Assembly: GCA_036278735.1 (NCBI GenBank)
Contig: DASUKM010000047.1
Span: 124,001 to 188,000 of the forward strand
Length of the DNA: 64,000 bases
From: DASUKM01 sp036278735
Lineage (GTDB): Bacteria > Acidobacteriota > Vicinamibacteria > Vicinamibacterales > 2-12-FULL-66-21
Direction: 5' to 3'
Each line of letters begins with the position of its first letter. Within the stretch, counting starts at the first letter, position 1. The notes below the pieces were generated by a model. It saw nothing but the letters and a program-made list of their open reading frames with translations, was not told the origin of the DNA and made no database searches. Shown here piece after piece: positions 50,159 to 59,140 of this stretch. A program made the position numbers and the translations under genes.

Positions 50159-50881
50159 TTACACCGTTGGTGCTTCGATACCACGACCGTAATGCACAAG
50201 TTCAGCCGGTACGAGGACGAATTCATGCATAAGGCTCGGGAACGATTCAATCCGTCCGTTCGCCTTCACAAAGTCGCCTACTGCGAGGGCCCTGATAGCT
50301 GTGCCGTCTTCTCCAGCAAAATACAGCGCCAGAGGCCTCGGATACTCTAGGACCGATCTCACGAATCTTGGTTTGTTCCTTTGGTAATCGATAACAACCT
50401 TGACCCATTGCCCCCCTTGGCCATCATCGCCAGCATCGTCGGTGATGTCCTTTATTGCCCCTTCCACGGCCAGCCAGAGCCCCTTGTGGGGCTTCAACGC
50501 AGCATCCTTTTCTCGCGTAGTTTTGTCAGAGTACCCAATTTCAAAGAACTCATCAGGCGTCCTAACGCTAAATATCTTTTTCTCGGCTGGGTCGTAGTCG
50601 ATCTTCTTCTGGGGGGCTTCTGCTTGGCTTGCGCCCGCGCTACCGAGTAACTGGCGCACTAGCATAATGATTTTTAGTTGGAACGTTACGACGACAGCCG
50701 TCAGGACTGCCGCAAGCACGTAATGCCAAACCGGCCACGTCACGCCCCGCCGCCATTCCGACCATGCTTCTGGAATCGTCTGATGTGAGATGGCCTGCCA
50801 AATAGTTGCAAGGCACGCTGCCGCAGTACACGTTGTGCCAACAGCAACAGCGACAGGGTGTTCGTTGAGCCACTTAAGCAT
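50159..50881 (-). CDS. Passenger membrane protein of the IS element, 240 aa
   Basis: Two membrane segments near the N-terminus (about 9-30 and 52-76), then a soluble domain of about 150 residues, beta-rich and possibly OB-like (GLWLAVEGAIKDITDDAGDD; WVKVVIDYQRNKPRFVRSVL; LAVGDFVKANGRIESFPS). I recognise no named family. The gene starts close to the right terminal repeat, which offers TTGACG as a -35 box in the right orientation. It is oriented opposite to the transposase. Confidence 0.8.
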   Translation of the reverse strand: MLKWLNEHPVAVAVGTTCTAAACLATIWQAISHQTIPEAWSEWRRGVTWPVWHYVLAAVLTAVVVTFQLKIIMLVRQLLGSAGASQAEAPQKKIDYDPAEKKIFSVRTPDEFFEIGYSDKTTREKDAALKPHKGLWLAVEGAIKDITDDAGDDGQGGQWVKVVIDYQRNKPRFVRSVLEYPRPLALYFAGEDGTAIRALAVGDFVKANGRIESFPSLMHEFVLVPAELVHYGRGIEAPTV

Positions 50882-50909
50882 GAAGCTGAGCGTAGACGGT
50901 TGGGTTCTT

Positions 50910-50931
50910 CCCCGTCAAGTATATTATTACC
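50910..50931 (-). repeat. Right terminal inverted repeat of the IS element
   Basis: Complement of the left repeat apart from one base (GGT in place of GGC). Outside it the sequence returns to GCTGGAAGCTGGAAGC, the same tract seen left of the element. Confidence 0.95.
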
Positions 50932-50949
50932 GCTGGAAGCTGGAAGCTT

Positions 50950-53277
50950 TTACGTTCTGGCCACCAGCAGCATGTACGCGGCGCTTCCGGCGACGATGAC
51001 GTTTGGGGCCCAGGCGGCGAGCATCGGTTCGAGGAGGCCCGCCTTGCCGATGGCGGCGAAGGCGCCGCCGACGACCCAGTACGCGAGGGCCATCACGATC
51101 CCGATGCCAATCCCGTACAAGGTGCCGCGCTTGCCGGTCGTCATGCCAAAGGGGACCGCCAGCAGCGTCATGACCAGGGTGACGAATGGAAACGCCAGTT
51201 TGCGCTGGAGGTCGACGGTGAGCGGAATGATGTTGAAGCCGCTCGCCGCCAACTCGTCGATATAGCGGCGGAGCTGGCCGACGGTCATCATCTCGGTGAC
51301 GGGCTGCTCGGTCGCGAAATAATCGGGCGATTCGAGGGGGAGCGCGCGTTCGGTGAACGGGCGCCATGACTCGCCGTGCGAGAACTGCTGGACCCAGCCG
51401 GCGTTCGCCGTCCAGCCGCCGCCGCGGTACACGGCGCGCGCCGCGTAGGTCTCGCTCGCCAGCTGCCACCGCGCCGTGTCGGGGCGATAGATCGTCAGGC
51501 CGTTCAGCGTGCCGTGCGGCGCGTCGTAGTAGCCGTAATGATAGATGTCGCCCGACCGGCCCACGAGCCAGCGGCGGTTCAGCACGTTGAAGATGCGCGG
51601 GGCACGGCCGCGGATTTCGGCGTCGAGCGCGTCGGCGCGGCGGTTGGCGCGCGCCAGGATCTGCTGCTCGAGCCCGAACAGCACGCCGCTCCAGACGAGC
51701 GACAGCAGCACGAGCGGCAGCGCCGCGCGGTAAATGCTGATGCCGCAGGCCTTCATCACCGACAGCTCGCTCGTACGGCTCAGGAGCCCGAACGTGACGA
51801 GCACGCTGATGAGCGCCGCCAGCGGGATCACGTAATAGATGTATTGCGGGGTGTAGTAGGCGAGCAGCCGCACCAGCATCGCGCCGGTCGCCTGTCCCTT
51901 GAACAGCTTGTCGGAGCGGTCCAGGAAGTTCGCGATGTAGAAAATCCCGAGAAGCGCGACGAACGAAACCGCCGTCGTCCGAAGGTAGATCCGGCTGATG
52001 TAGCGATCGAGGATGCTCGGCGCCGGAATTTCGAGGCGGGGCAGCCGGACCACCACCACGACACGGCCGCGGCGCGCGGCGCCGGCAGCCGGCGGCGTGC
52101 CCGTGCGGCTGCGGGCCCAGGCGAAGAGGGCGGTGAGGCGTGCGGGGATCTGGAACGGCAGCCGTCCTTCGGCCCAGCGCGTCCGCCAGACGAGCGCCGC
52201 GACGCCGATGGGCAGCAGGACCAGGTTCGGTACCCAGCGCGACACGTGCGGCTCGACGAGGTGTCCTTTCGTGAGCGCCTCGGCCAGATAGAGCAGCACG
52301 TAGTACGCAAAAATCACCGCGATCCCGACGACGAACCCGGACAGCTTGCTTTCGCGCGCGACGGTCAGCCCCAGGGCCAGGCCGATGATCGCGAACACGA
52401 GGCAGGCGGCCGGGAACGAGAACTTCTGCTGGATCGCCATGATCTCCTGGTGCGGCGACAGGCCGTGGGCCGCCTTGTCGGCCGCCTGCGCCCGCAGCTC
52501 CGGGATCGTCAGCTCGTTGATGCCGCGCTGCAGCTCCATCCGGGGAAACACGGAGTTCGGATCGAGCGCGACGATCAGCTCCTTGGGGAACCGATAGGTC
52601 TGGACTTCCCCCCCTTTCAGCGGATTGCTCGAATACTGCGTGCCGTCCTCGAGGATCAGGTCGACGCGCTGTGCGGCGCGGTTGAGGTTCAACTGGCCGC
52701 GACGGGCCAGATAGATCACCGTCCGATCGGGCTTGCGGGTGTCGGCCACCAGCACGTCCCGCCAGCTTCCGCCCCCCGTCGTGACGTCGCGGACGTAGAG
52801 CACCCAGCCCGGGAAGTCGTCGAAGAAGACCTGGGGGTGAATGTCGTTTTCGACCCGCTTCGTGATGATGTCGTAGCTGAGCTGCCGAAAGGTCTGGTTG
52901 GCGTCCGGGATCGCGCGAATCATCACGTACAGGTTCGCCAGGCCGCAGCCGAGCGCCAGGATGAGCACCGGGCGCAGCAGGCGATAGGGGCTGACGCCGC
53001 AGGCCAGGAGCGCCACCACTTCGCGGTCCGCCGAGAGCCGTCCGAGGCCGATCAGCAGCCCGACCAGCAAAGCCATGGGAATCGTGAGGCCGAGGGCCTG
53101 CGGCACGAGGGTCAGGAGCATGCGGCCGACGACCGGCCATGACACCCCCTTGGACACCAGCGCCTCGAGCTGGTCCATGAACGGCGGCAGCACGAGGATG
53201 AACGTGAAAATCAGCAGCGACAGGAACAGCGGCGGCAGGATTTCCCGGATGACGTAGCGATCGATCGTGCGGAACAT
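50950..53277 (-). CDS. lptFG: LptF-LptG fusion: LPS export permease
   Basis: Inner-membrane part of the LptB2FG ABC exporter that extracts lipopolysaccharide. The 775 residues contain two consecutive YjgP/YjgQ domains: 1-380 (TIDRYVIREILPPLFLSLLI start; two trios of helices with a periplasmic beta-jellyroll, e.g. EVQTYRFPKELIVALDPNSV) and about 410-775 (SILDRYISRIYLRTTAVSFV; RTSELSVMKACGISIYRAAL; GTLYGIGIGIVMALAYWVVG). In most bacteria these are two adjacent genes. A linker with PPAAGAARRGR joins them. LptB is not in the window. The stop codon lies 18 bp from the IS element. Confidence 0.9.
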   Translation of the reverse strand: MFRTIDRYVIREILPPLFLSLLIFTFILVLPPFMDQLEALVSKGVSWPVVGRMLLTLVPQALGLTIPMALLVGLLIGLGRLSADREVVALLACGVSPYRLLRPVLILALGCGLANLYVMIRAIPDANQTFRQLSYDIITKRVENDIHPQVFFDDFPGWVLYVRDVTTGGGSWRDVLVADTRKPDRTVIYLARRGQLNLNRAAQRVDLILEDGTQYSSNPLKGGEVQTYRFPKELIVALDPNSVFPRMELQRGINELTIPELRAQAADKAAHGLSPHQEIMAIQQKFSFPAACLVFAIIGLALGLTVARESKLSGFVVGIAVIFAYYVLLYLAEALTKGHLVEPHVSRWVPNLVLLPIGVAALVWRTRWAEGRLPFQIPARLTALFAWARSRTGTPPAAGAARRGRVVVVVRLPRLEIPAPSILDRYISRIYLRTTAVSFVALLGIFYIANFLDRSDKLFKGQATGAMLVRLLAYYTPQYIYYVIPLAALISVLVTFGLLSRTSELSVMKACGISIYRAALPLVLLSLVWSGVLFGLEQQILARANRRADALDAEIRGRAPRIFNVLNRRWLVGRSGDIYHYGYYDAPHGTLNGLTIYRPDTARWQLASETYAARAVYRGGGWTANAGWVQQFSHGESWRPFTERALPLESPDYFATEQPVTEMMTVGQLRRYIDELAASGFNIIPLTVDLQRKLAFPFVTLVMTLLAVPFGMTTGKRGTLYGIGIGIVMALAYWVVGGAFAAIGKAGLLEPMLAAWAPNVIVAGSAAYMLLVART

Positions 53278-53309
53278 CGGGTCGGCGGTGTCGAGGATAG
53301 CACGGGGGC

Positions 53310-53719
53310 GGGTTTTGGGCTTTAGGCTTTGGGCTTTAGGCTTTTGGGAGGGCTTTAGGGCGGAAACCTTAGGAAGGGCTGCACAGAGCGTCCACAGGCC
53401 GGTTTTTCTAGGGGTTTGGCTTGGTTCTGATAATGCATCTTATGTTAACTAAAACGGAGGACGGAGGACGGAGGACGGAGGACGGAAGGCGGATGGCGGA
53501 TGGCGGGTGGCGGGATAGCGGATGACGGAAGGCGGATGACGGAAGGCGGATGGCGGGTGGCGGGATGGCGGATGGCGGATGGCGGATGGCGGATGGCGGA
53601 TGGCGTCAGTAGCCAGTGCTTGTAGGACGCGGCGCGTGTTGGGTCGGCCCTTTACGGGCTGACAGACTGATAACCGGCAACGGGCAATCGGTTACCGGCA
53701 ACCGGCAACTGGTTACTGG
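53310..53719. repeat. Cluster of short tandem repeats between lptFG and parB
   Basis: A 442-bp gap without genes. In order: GGGCTTTAGGCTTT units (53311-53366), GGACGGA units (53457-53488), GGATGGC/GGATGAC units (53489-53606, about 16 copies), a unique stretch (53610-53660), and GGCAACCGGCAACTGGTTAC-type units (53665-53717). Most units are 7 bp long. Confidence 0.85.
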
Positions 53720-54541
53720 CTACTTACCTTGACGCAGTTCTTCGATGATGGCCTGGAGGGCGCTGATGACTTCGTCGCGATCGACGCGCGACTTGGCGAA
53801 TCGGAGATGGAGTTTGAACGCCTTGGTGGGGGCCTTGTAGCTGAACACGTAGGCTTTCGGGCGGCCGGCCTTCGGTTTCGCGGTTTCCTTGCGGACCGCT
53901 TCGCGCGTGGCGCCGCCGTCCCGCGAGATCTTCTCGACGAGGGCGACCATTTTCTGTGCGTCGCCTTGCCTAACCACCTGTAACAGCAACGACTTGGAGG
54001 CAATGTCGGCCAGCCGACATAGATTCTTGACGTCTTCCGGCATCTGGTTCAGCGACAGCGACTCGGTAATCGATGTCCGCGACTTCCCCAGCCGGCGTGC
54101 CATGTCCTCGTGCGTATACCCGCACCGTGACGCGAGGCCGTGCAGCGCTTCCGCCTCTTCGAACGGCGTCAGATCCTTGCGCTGGATGTTTTCGATCAGC
54201 GCGATCTCGACGATCTCGTTGTCGTCCACCTCGCGGATGACGATCGGGATTTCGCGCAGGCCTACCTGCACCGCCGCCTGGTAGCGGCGCTCCCCCGCCA
54301 CGATTTGGAATCGCGACCCGCGCTGCCGGGCGATCACCGGCTCGATGATCCCCTTCTCGGCGATGGACGCCATCAACTCCGAGAGATCGCCCATGACCTG
54401 GCGCGGCTGGTTCGGATTGGGATCGACCTGATCGATCGGCACGAGGCGACCCACCGGCGACCCCGCCGAGCTCGTCAGCGCCTCCACGTAATGCTCGTCG
54501 TGCCGCATCTGCACGGTTGTCGGCAATCCTCGCTTTGACAC
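53720..54541 (-). CDS. parB: Chromosome partitioning protein ParB
   Basis: CTP-dependent clamp that loads at parS and recruits ParA/SMC. 273 residues from GTG 54541 (AGGAG and GAGGG just upstream): N-terminal CTPase domain (VDPNPNQPRQVMGDLSELMA; EKGIIEPVIARQRGSRFQIV; AGERRYQAA CTP motif), then the helix-turn-helix (ENIQRKDLTPFEEAEALHGL; MARRLGKSRTSITESL). The C-terminal dimerisation part is short and Lys-rich (GGATREAVRKETAKPKAGRP). An in-frame ATG at 54586 would add residues encoded by the flanking short repeats, so it is rejected. I saw no parS in the window. Confidence 0.93.
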   Translation of the reverse strand: MSKRGLPTTVQMRHDEHYVEALTSSAGSPVGRLVPIDQVDPNPNQPRQVMGDLSELMASIAEKGIIEPVIARQRGSRFQIVAGERRYQAAVQVGLREIPIVIREVDDNEIVEIALIENIQRKDLTPFEEAEALHGLASRCGYTHEDMARRLGKSRTSITESLSLNQMPEDVKNLCRLADIASKSLLLQVVRQGDAQKMVALVEKISRDGGATREAVRKETAKPKAGRPKAYVFSYKAPTKAFKLHLRFAKSRVDRDEVISALQAIIEELRQGK

Positions 54542-54552
54542 AGTCCCTCGCT

Positions 54553-54689
54553 CCTTGTCAGTCGCCAGTTTCCAGTTGCCGGTCACCAGTTCCCAGTTCG
54601 CGTGTCTCTCGCATGTTTTCGATCCGTTCAGCTGGCTACTGGCTACTGGCTACTGGTTACTGCCTACTGGTTACGGGCTACTGCGACAG
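54553..54689. repeat. CCAGTTT/CTACTGG short tandem repeats between parB and parA
   Basis: About five CCAGTTTCCAGTTGCC-type units, then CTACTGGCTACTGGTTACTG units (54630-54685), with a unique core around 54598-54625. It forms nearly all of the intergenic space of the par operon. Confidence 0.8.
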
Positions 54690-55448
54690 CTACGCCCGGT
54701 CCATGACTTCTTCGCACAGCCGGTAGTACTCGGCCGCGCCGCTCGAGTCGGGGGCGAACGTGAAAATCGATTCCTTGTAGGCCGGGCTCTCCTCGAGCCT
54801 GACGCTCTTGGTGATCACGGTCTTGAATACCTTGCTGCCGAAGACCTTGTCGATCTGCGAGCGGATGTCGCGCGCGAGCGCCGTCCGCTTGTCGTGCATC
54901 GTGATCACGACCCCCAGAATCCGCAGCGTCGGGTTGGCGCGCGCCCGCACCTTCTCGATCGTCTCGAGCAGGTCGTCCGTCCCTTCGAGCGCGAAGTACG
55001 ACGACTGGATCGGAATCAGCAGGTGCGTCGAGGCGACCAGGGCGTTGACCGTCAGCAGCCCCAGCGTCGGCGGGCAGTCGATGACGACGTTCGGGTAATC
55101 GGCCAGGAGCGGCTGCAGCTTGTCCTTCAGCCGGAAGTGCGCGTCGAGCTCCCCCACGAGCTTCGATTCGAGCTTCGCGAGCGCGATGCGCGAGGGGGCG
55201 ATCCAGAGATTCGGCTGCTGCGTCGACGGCACGATCACGTCCGACAGCGAGCAGCTCGACTCGACGATCGCGTCGTACACGCTCCGCGTGACCTGCGTGA
55301 CGTCGACGTACGACATCGTGCTGTTGGCCTGCGGATCGAGGTCCACGAGCAGCGTGGGCTTGCCGCGGAGCGCCAGCGCCGCAGCGAGATTGATGGCGGT
55401 CGTGGTCTTGCCCACGCCCCCTTTTTGATTGGCGATGGCGACGATCAT
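54690..55448 (-). CDS. parA: Chromosome partitioning ATPase ParA (Soj)
   Basis: Walker-type ATPase that segregates origins with ParB. 252 residues starting MIVAIANQKGGVGKTTTAIN with the deviant Walker A KGGVGKT, Asp switch LVDLDPQANST and VIDCPPTLGLLTVNALVAS. Chromosomal (short N-terminus) rather than plasmid type. It is transcribed ahead of parB across a 148-bp spacer of tandem repeats, which is unusually long for this pair. Confidence 0.96.
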   Translation of the reverse strand: MIVAIANQKGGVGKTTTAINLAAALALRGKPTLLVDLDPQANSTMSYVDVTQVTRSVYDAIVESSCSLSDVIVPSTQQPNLWIAPSRIALAKLESKLVGELDAHFRLKDKLQPLLADYPNVVIDCPPTLGLLTVNALVASTHLLIPIQSSYFALEGTDDLLETIEKVRARANPTLRILGVVITMHDKRTALARDIRSQIDKVFGSKVFKTVITKSVRLEESPAYKESIFTFAPDSSGAAEYYRLCEEVMDRA

Positions 55449-55547
55449 GCGTGGGAGAACTTCAGGCCCGGCGGTGTGCCGGCGCGGGAGCGGCCCGCGG
55501 CCGCATTCTAAAGAGGGGCGGCGGCAGTGTCAAACACTAACGCCCCG

Positions 55548-56033
55548 CTACATCTTGTACTTGCCCAGCTCATCCGGATTCAGGTTCTCCAGCCACTTCT
55601 GCAGCCGTTCCGCATCCCCTTTGTCGGGCGTCAGGTCGGCGGTCTTCGCACTGTCGATCACGCGCTCCTCGACGAAGATCGGCGCCCGCGCCCGCAGCGC
55701 GAGCGCAATCGCGTCGCTCGGCCGCGCGTCGATCGCCACCACGTCCCCCCGGACCGCGAGGTAGATGAGCGCGTAGAACGTGTTCTCCTTCAGATCGCTC
55801 ACGACGATCTTGTCGATGTGCGCCTGGAGATCCTCGATCACGTTGCGCAGCAGATCGTGCGTCATCGGCCGCGGCGTCGTGACGTTCTCGATCTGCAGCG
55901 CGATCGCGTTCGCCTCGAACACCCCGACCCAGATCGGCAGCACCCGCTGCCCGTCCTTGTCGCGCAGGATGATGATCGGCAGATTCGTGATCGGATCCAC
56001 CATCAGCCCCTTGATCGTCATTTCAATCTGCAT
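55548..56033 (-). CDS. Bifunctional nuclease (BFN/DUF151) domain protein
   Basis: 161 residues of the DUF151 family: IKGLMVDPITNLPIIILRDK, LPIWVGVFEANAIALQIENV, RPMTHDLLRNVIEDL, VAIDARPSDAIALALRARAP, then a helical UVR-like tail (KGDAERLQKWLENLNPDELG). Plant and bacterial members have reported DNase/RNase activity; the bacterial role is unclear. It lies upstream of parA on the same strand. Confidence 0.9.
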   Translation of the reverse strand: MQIEMTIKGLMVDPITNLPIIILRDKDGQRVLPIWVGVFEANAIALQIENVTTPRPMTHDLLRNVIEDLQAHIDKIVVSDLKENTFYALIYLAVRGDVVAIDARPSDAIALALRARAPIFVEERVIDSAKTADLTPDKGDAERLQKWLENLNPDELGKYKM

Positions 56034-56040
56034 GGATCTT

Positions 56041-56076
56041 CCTAAAGCCTAAAGCCCAAAGCCCAAAGCCCAAAGC
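56041..56076. repeat. AAAGCCC/AAAGCCT short tandem repeat
   Basis: Five 7-bp units of TAAAGCC/CAAAGCC between the BFN and miaB genes; the miaB stop codon lies just at its edge. The complementary unit GGGCTTT forms the tract at 53311-53366. Confidence 0.85.
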
Positions 56077-57426
56077 CTAAAGCCGACCGTCTTCCACCGC
56101 TTCGCCGCGGAGCGAATTGGGATTCGCCGCCGTGATGCGCACGTCGAGGAGGCGGCCCAGCCAGTCCGGCGGACCCGGCAGGTTGACGACCGTGTTGCCC
56201 GAGGTGCGTCCGGAGAGTTCCCACTCCCGGCGACGGCTGTGCGAATCGACCAGGACGCGTTCCACGCGTCCAACCGCCGCCGCGAACAGCTCCCCTTGAA
56301 TGTCCTTCTGCTGTCCCTGGAGCGCTACGATGCGCCGCGTCTTCTCCTCTTCGGGCACGCCGTCCGGCAGCCGCTTCTGCGCGAGCGTGTTCGGCCGGGG
56401 CGAGTACTTGAACGAGAACATGCTGTGGTAGCGCACGGTGGCGGCGAGCGAGAGCGTCTGCTCGAAGTCCTCGCCGGTCTCTCCGGGAAACCCGACGATG
56501 ATGTCGGTCGAAAGCGCGAGGTCGGGCATGGCGTCGCGGAGCTGCGCGATCAGGTCGAGGTACTCGTCGCGCGTGTAACGCCGGCGCATGATCTTCAGCA
56601 GGCGCGTCGAGCCGCTCTGGACCGGCAGGTGCAGGTGGCGGCAGACCTGCGGGATGTCGCGCATCGCCGCGATCATCCGCGGCGTGACGTGCCGCGGGTG
56701 CGGGCTGGCAAACCGGATGCGCTCGAGGCCGGTGATGCTGCCGAGCCGCGCGAGCAGATCGGCGAAGTCGCAGCCAGGCACGTCCGGCGCCTCGTAGTGA
56801 TTGACGATCTGCCCGAGCAGCTGGACCTCCCGCGCGCCCGTGTCGACAGCGCGCCGCACGTCCGCTTCGATGTCGCGCACAGGGCGCATCCGTTCGTGGC
56901 CGCGGGTATAGGGCACCACGCAGAACGCGCAGAACTCGTTGCAGCCCTCGATGATCGTCACGTACGCCTTGACGGGATCGTCGCGGCGCGCGATGCCAAG
57001 CGGAAACGAGACGTCCTCGTACGGATTCAGATCGACGACGGGCCCGCGGGCGTGTGGCGCGGCGACCGCCTGGTCGACCAGGATCGGGAGCCGCTTCAGC
57101 GCCTGCGTCCCGACGAGCACGTCGATCGTGCGGCCGTTGGCGCGCGCAAACAGCTTCTCGCCTTCCTGCTGGGCGACGCAGCCGGCGACCGCGACGATCG
57201 GCCGGACGCCCGTCTCGTCCCCCCGCTGCCGGATCTCTCCCAGGCGGGTGTACAGCTTCTCTTCCGCCTTTTCGCGCACGCTGCACGTGTTGATGACGAC
57301 GACGTCCGCTTCCTCCGCGACCGTCGAGCGCTCGTAGCCCGCCCCTTCGAGCAGGCCGGCCATCCGCTCGGAGTCGTGGAAATTCATCTGGCAGCCGAAG
57401 GTTTCGATGAAATAGCGTTGCGCCAT
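56077..57426 (-). CDS. miaB: tRNA-2-methylthio-N6-dimethylallyladenosine synthase MiaB
   Basis: Radical-SAM methylthiotransferase acting on i6A37 of tRNA. 449 residues: N-terminal UPF0004 domain with three cluster Cys (FGCQMN, NTCSVREKA, AGCVAQQ), radical-SAM CxxxCxxC in EGCNEFCAFCVVPYTRG, and a C-terminal TRAM domain (about 380-445, VERVLVDSHSRR...LSGRTSGNTVV). The segment GQIVNHYEAPD replaces the more usual GQNVNSY. It overlaps recN by one base (TGATG). Confidence 0.95.
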   Translation of the reverse strand: MAQRYFIETFGCQMNFHDSERMAGLLEGAGYERSTVAEEADVVVINTCSVREKAEEKLYTRLGEIRQRGDETGVRPIVAVAGCVAQQEGEKLFARANGRTIDVLVGTQALKRLPILVDQAVAAPHARGPVVDLNPYEDVSFPLGIARRDDPVKAYVTIIEGCNEFCAFCVVPYTRGHERMRPVRDIEADVRRAVDTGAREVQLLGQIVNHYEAPDVPGCDFADLLARLGSITGLERIRFASPHPRHVTPRMIAAMRDIPQVCRHLHLPVQSGSTRLLKIMRRRYTRDEYLDLIAQLRDAMPDLALSTDIIVGFPGETGEDFEQTLSLAATVRYHSMFSFKYSPRPNTLAQKRLPDGVPEEEKTRRIVALQGQQKDIQGELFAAAVGRVERVLVDSHSRRREWELSGRTSGNTVVNLPGPPDWLGRLLDVRITAANPNSLRGEAVEDGRL

Positions 57427-59108
57427 CAGCGGCTTTCGCTTTCGCCTTTCGTGTTCCTTTTGCCTTTCGCCCCGCCCCCGCGGGCCCGCAGCGCCAGCAT
57501 TTCCCGCGCGCTCGCGAGGACCGCGGGGGTTGGCGTCGCCCCACCAATCATGCGCGCGATCTCGCGATCCCGATCGGCTCCCGACAGCGCGGCGACATGC
57601 GTGATCGTACGCCCGGCCCGGACCGCCTTCTCGATCAAATAGTGCTGCGTGCCGTAGGCGGCGATCTGCGGCAGGTGCGTGATGCAGAGCACCTGGAACC
57701 GGTCCCCGAGCCGGCGCAGCCGCGCCCCGACGACGTCTGCGGAGGCGCCGCCGATGCCGGCGTCCACTTCGTCGAAGATGAGCGTCTTGCCCGGGTCGTC
57801 GGTGGTCGCCAGCGTCTTGAGCGCCAGCATGACACGCGACAGCTCGCCGCCGGAGGCGATTCGGGCGAGTGGCCGGACGTCTTCGCCGGGATTCGGCGAG
57901 AAGTGGAACTCGCCGCGGTCGAGGCCGCGATCCGTCCAGTGCGCTTCCCCATCGTCGTTGGCGTCGAAGCGAACCTCGCACCGGGTCCGGGCCATCGCCA
58001 GCTCCGCGAGCGAGGCTTCGAGCGCGCGTGCGAACCCCTCGGCGGCCCGGCGGCGGGCGACCGATAGCGCCCCGGCGCGATCGCGATACGCGCGCCGCGC
58101 CGCTGTCAGTTCGGCGTCGAGCGCCGCGGCGCGCTCCGTCGCGTGCTCGACCAGATCCAGCTCACGGCGCAGTTCGGCGGCGCGCGCGAGGACCTCCTCG
58201 AGCGACGGCCCATGCTTCTTTTTCAGCCGTTCGAGCGCAGCCAGGCGATCCTCGACCTCCTGCAGCCGTTCGGGGGAGGCGTCGATGCCGGCGGCGTAGG
58301 AGCGCAGGAAGAAGGCCAGGTCTTCGAGCTGCGCCTTTACCGTGTCGCGCATCGCGGCGTACGGCGCGAAGGCCGGATCGAGGCCGGCCAGCTCTCCCAC
58401 GTGCTTCCACACGGCGGCGAGTCCGGGCAGCGCCGCTTCGTCCCCTTCGTACAGCCGGCCGTAGGCCTCGTCGCACAGCCGCTGCAGCCGGTCGGCGTTG
58501 GCCAGCACGCGACGCGTGGCCGTCAGCTCCTCGTCTTCTCCCGGCCGCGGCGCGACGCTCTCGATTTCGCGCAACTGGAAGCCGACGAATTCCGCGCGCG
58601 CCCCTTTCTCGCGCTCGTTCATGACGAGCCGCTGCCGCTCGTCGCGGACGCGCTGCCAGGCGCGGAAGGCGTCCGCGGCGGCGGCGCGCGCGTCGCCAAG
58701 GCCGGCATACTCGTCGAGCAGGTCCAGGTGCGTCGCCGGATCGAGCAGGACCTGGTGTTCGTGCTGGCCGTGGAGATCGACGAGACGGCTGGTCAGCTCG
58801 CGAAGCGCGGCGCCGGTCACGAGTTCGCCGTCGACGAAGGCGCGGCTGCGCCCCTGGGCCGACACCTCCCGCCGGACGATCAGCTCCCGGCCGTCGGCCG
58901 CCTCGAACACCGCCTGGACGTCGGCTTGCGTTTCCCCGGTCCGCACGAGGTCGGCCGAGGCGCGACCGCCGACGAGCAGCCCGACGGCCCCGACGAGGAT
59001 GGACTTGCCGGCGCCGGTTTCCCCCGAGAGCACGTTGAGGCCGGGCGCGAACTCGAGTTCGAGGCGGTCGATGACGGCGAGGTGGCGGATGCTCAGGAAT
59101 CGCAGCAT
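57426..59108 (-). CDS. recN: DNA repair ATPase RecN
   Basis: SMC-like protein acting in double-strand-break repair. 560 residues: Walker A GETGAGKS at 29-36 (LNVLSGETGAGKSILVGAV), a central coiled coil (about 150-370), the ABC signature RIASGGELSRVMLALK and Walker B TLIFDEVDAGIGG, then ITHLPQIAAYG. It is divergent from the Tol-Pal operon; no clear LexA box was seen in the 112-bp gap. Confidence 0.97.
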   Translation of the reverse strand: MLRFLSIRHLAVIDRLELEFAPGLNVLSGETGAGKSILVGAVGLLVGGRASADLVRTGETQADVQAVFEAADGRELIVRREVSAQGRSRAFVDGELVTGAALRELTSRLVDLHGQHEHQVLLDPATHLDLLDEYAGLGDARAAAADAFRAWQRVRDERQRLVMNEREKGARAEFVGFQLREIESVAPRPGEDEELTATRRVLANADRLQRLCDEAYGRLYEGDEAALPGLAAVWKHVGELAGLDPAFAPYAAMRDTVKAQLEDLAFFLRSYAAGIDASPERLQEVEDRLAALERLKKKHGPSLEEVLARAAELRRELDLVEHATERAAALDAELTAARRAYRDRAGALSVARRRAAEGFARALEASLAELAMARTRCEVRFDANDDGEAHWTDRGLDRGEFHFSPNPGEDVRPLARIASGGELSRVMLALKTLATTDDPGKTLIFDEVDAGIGGASADVVGARLRRLGDRFQVLCITHLPQIAAYGTQHYLIEKAVRAGRTITHVAALSGADRDREIARMIGGATPTPAVLASAREMLALRARGGGAKGKRNTKGESESR

Positions 59109-59140
59109 GGACGCGAGCGAAGTACCATCTTATCAGATGT

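Larger units (their letters stand above)
48940..50931. mobile_element. IS1595-family insertion element with two passenger genes (about 1,992 bp)
   Basis: Bounded by 22-bp terminal inverted repeats with one mismatch; carries an IS1595-type transposase on the plus strand and two passenger genes on the minus strand. G+C and codon use are lower than in the host genes. Both ends are flanked by GCTGGAAGCTGGAAGC, so it inserted into a short tandem repeat; a target duplication of about 8 bp (IS1595 family norm) is therefore compatible but cannot be delimited. Confidence 0.93.

Noticed and set aside
53278..55547. parS sites or replication origin near parAB
   Set aside because: No TGTTTCACGTGAAACA-like palindrome, DnaA-box cluster, dnaA, dnaN, gidA or rnpA was seen.
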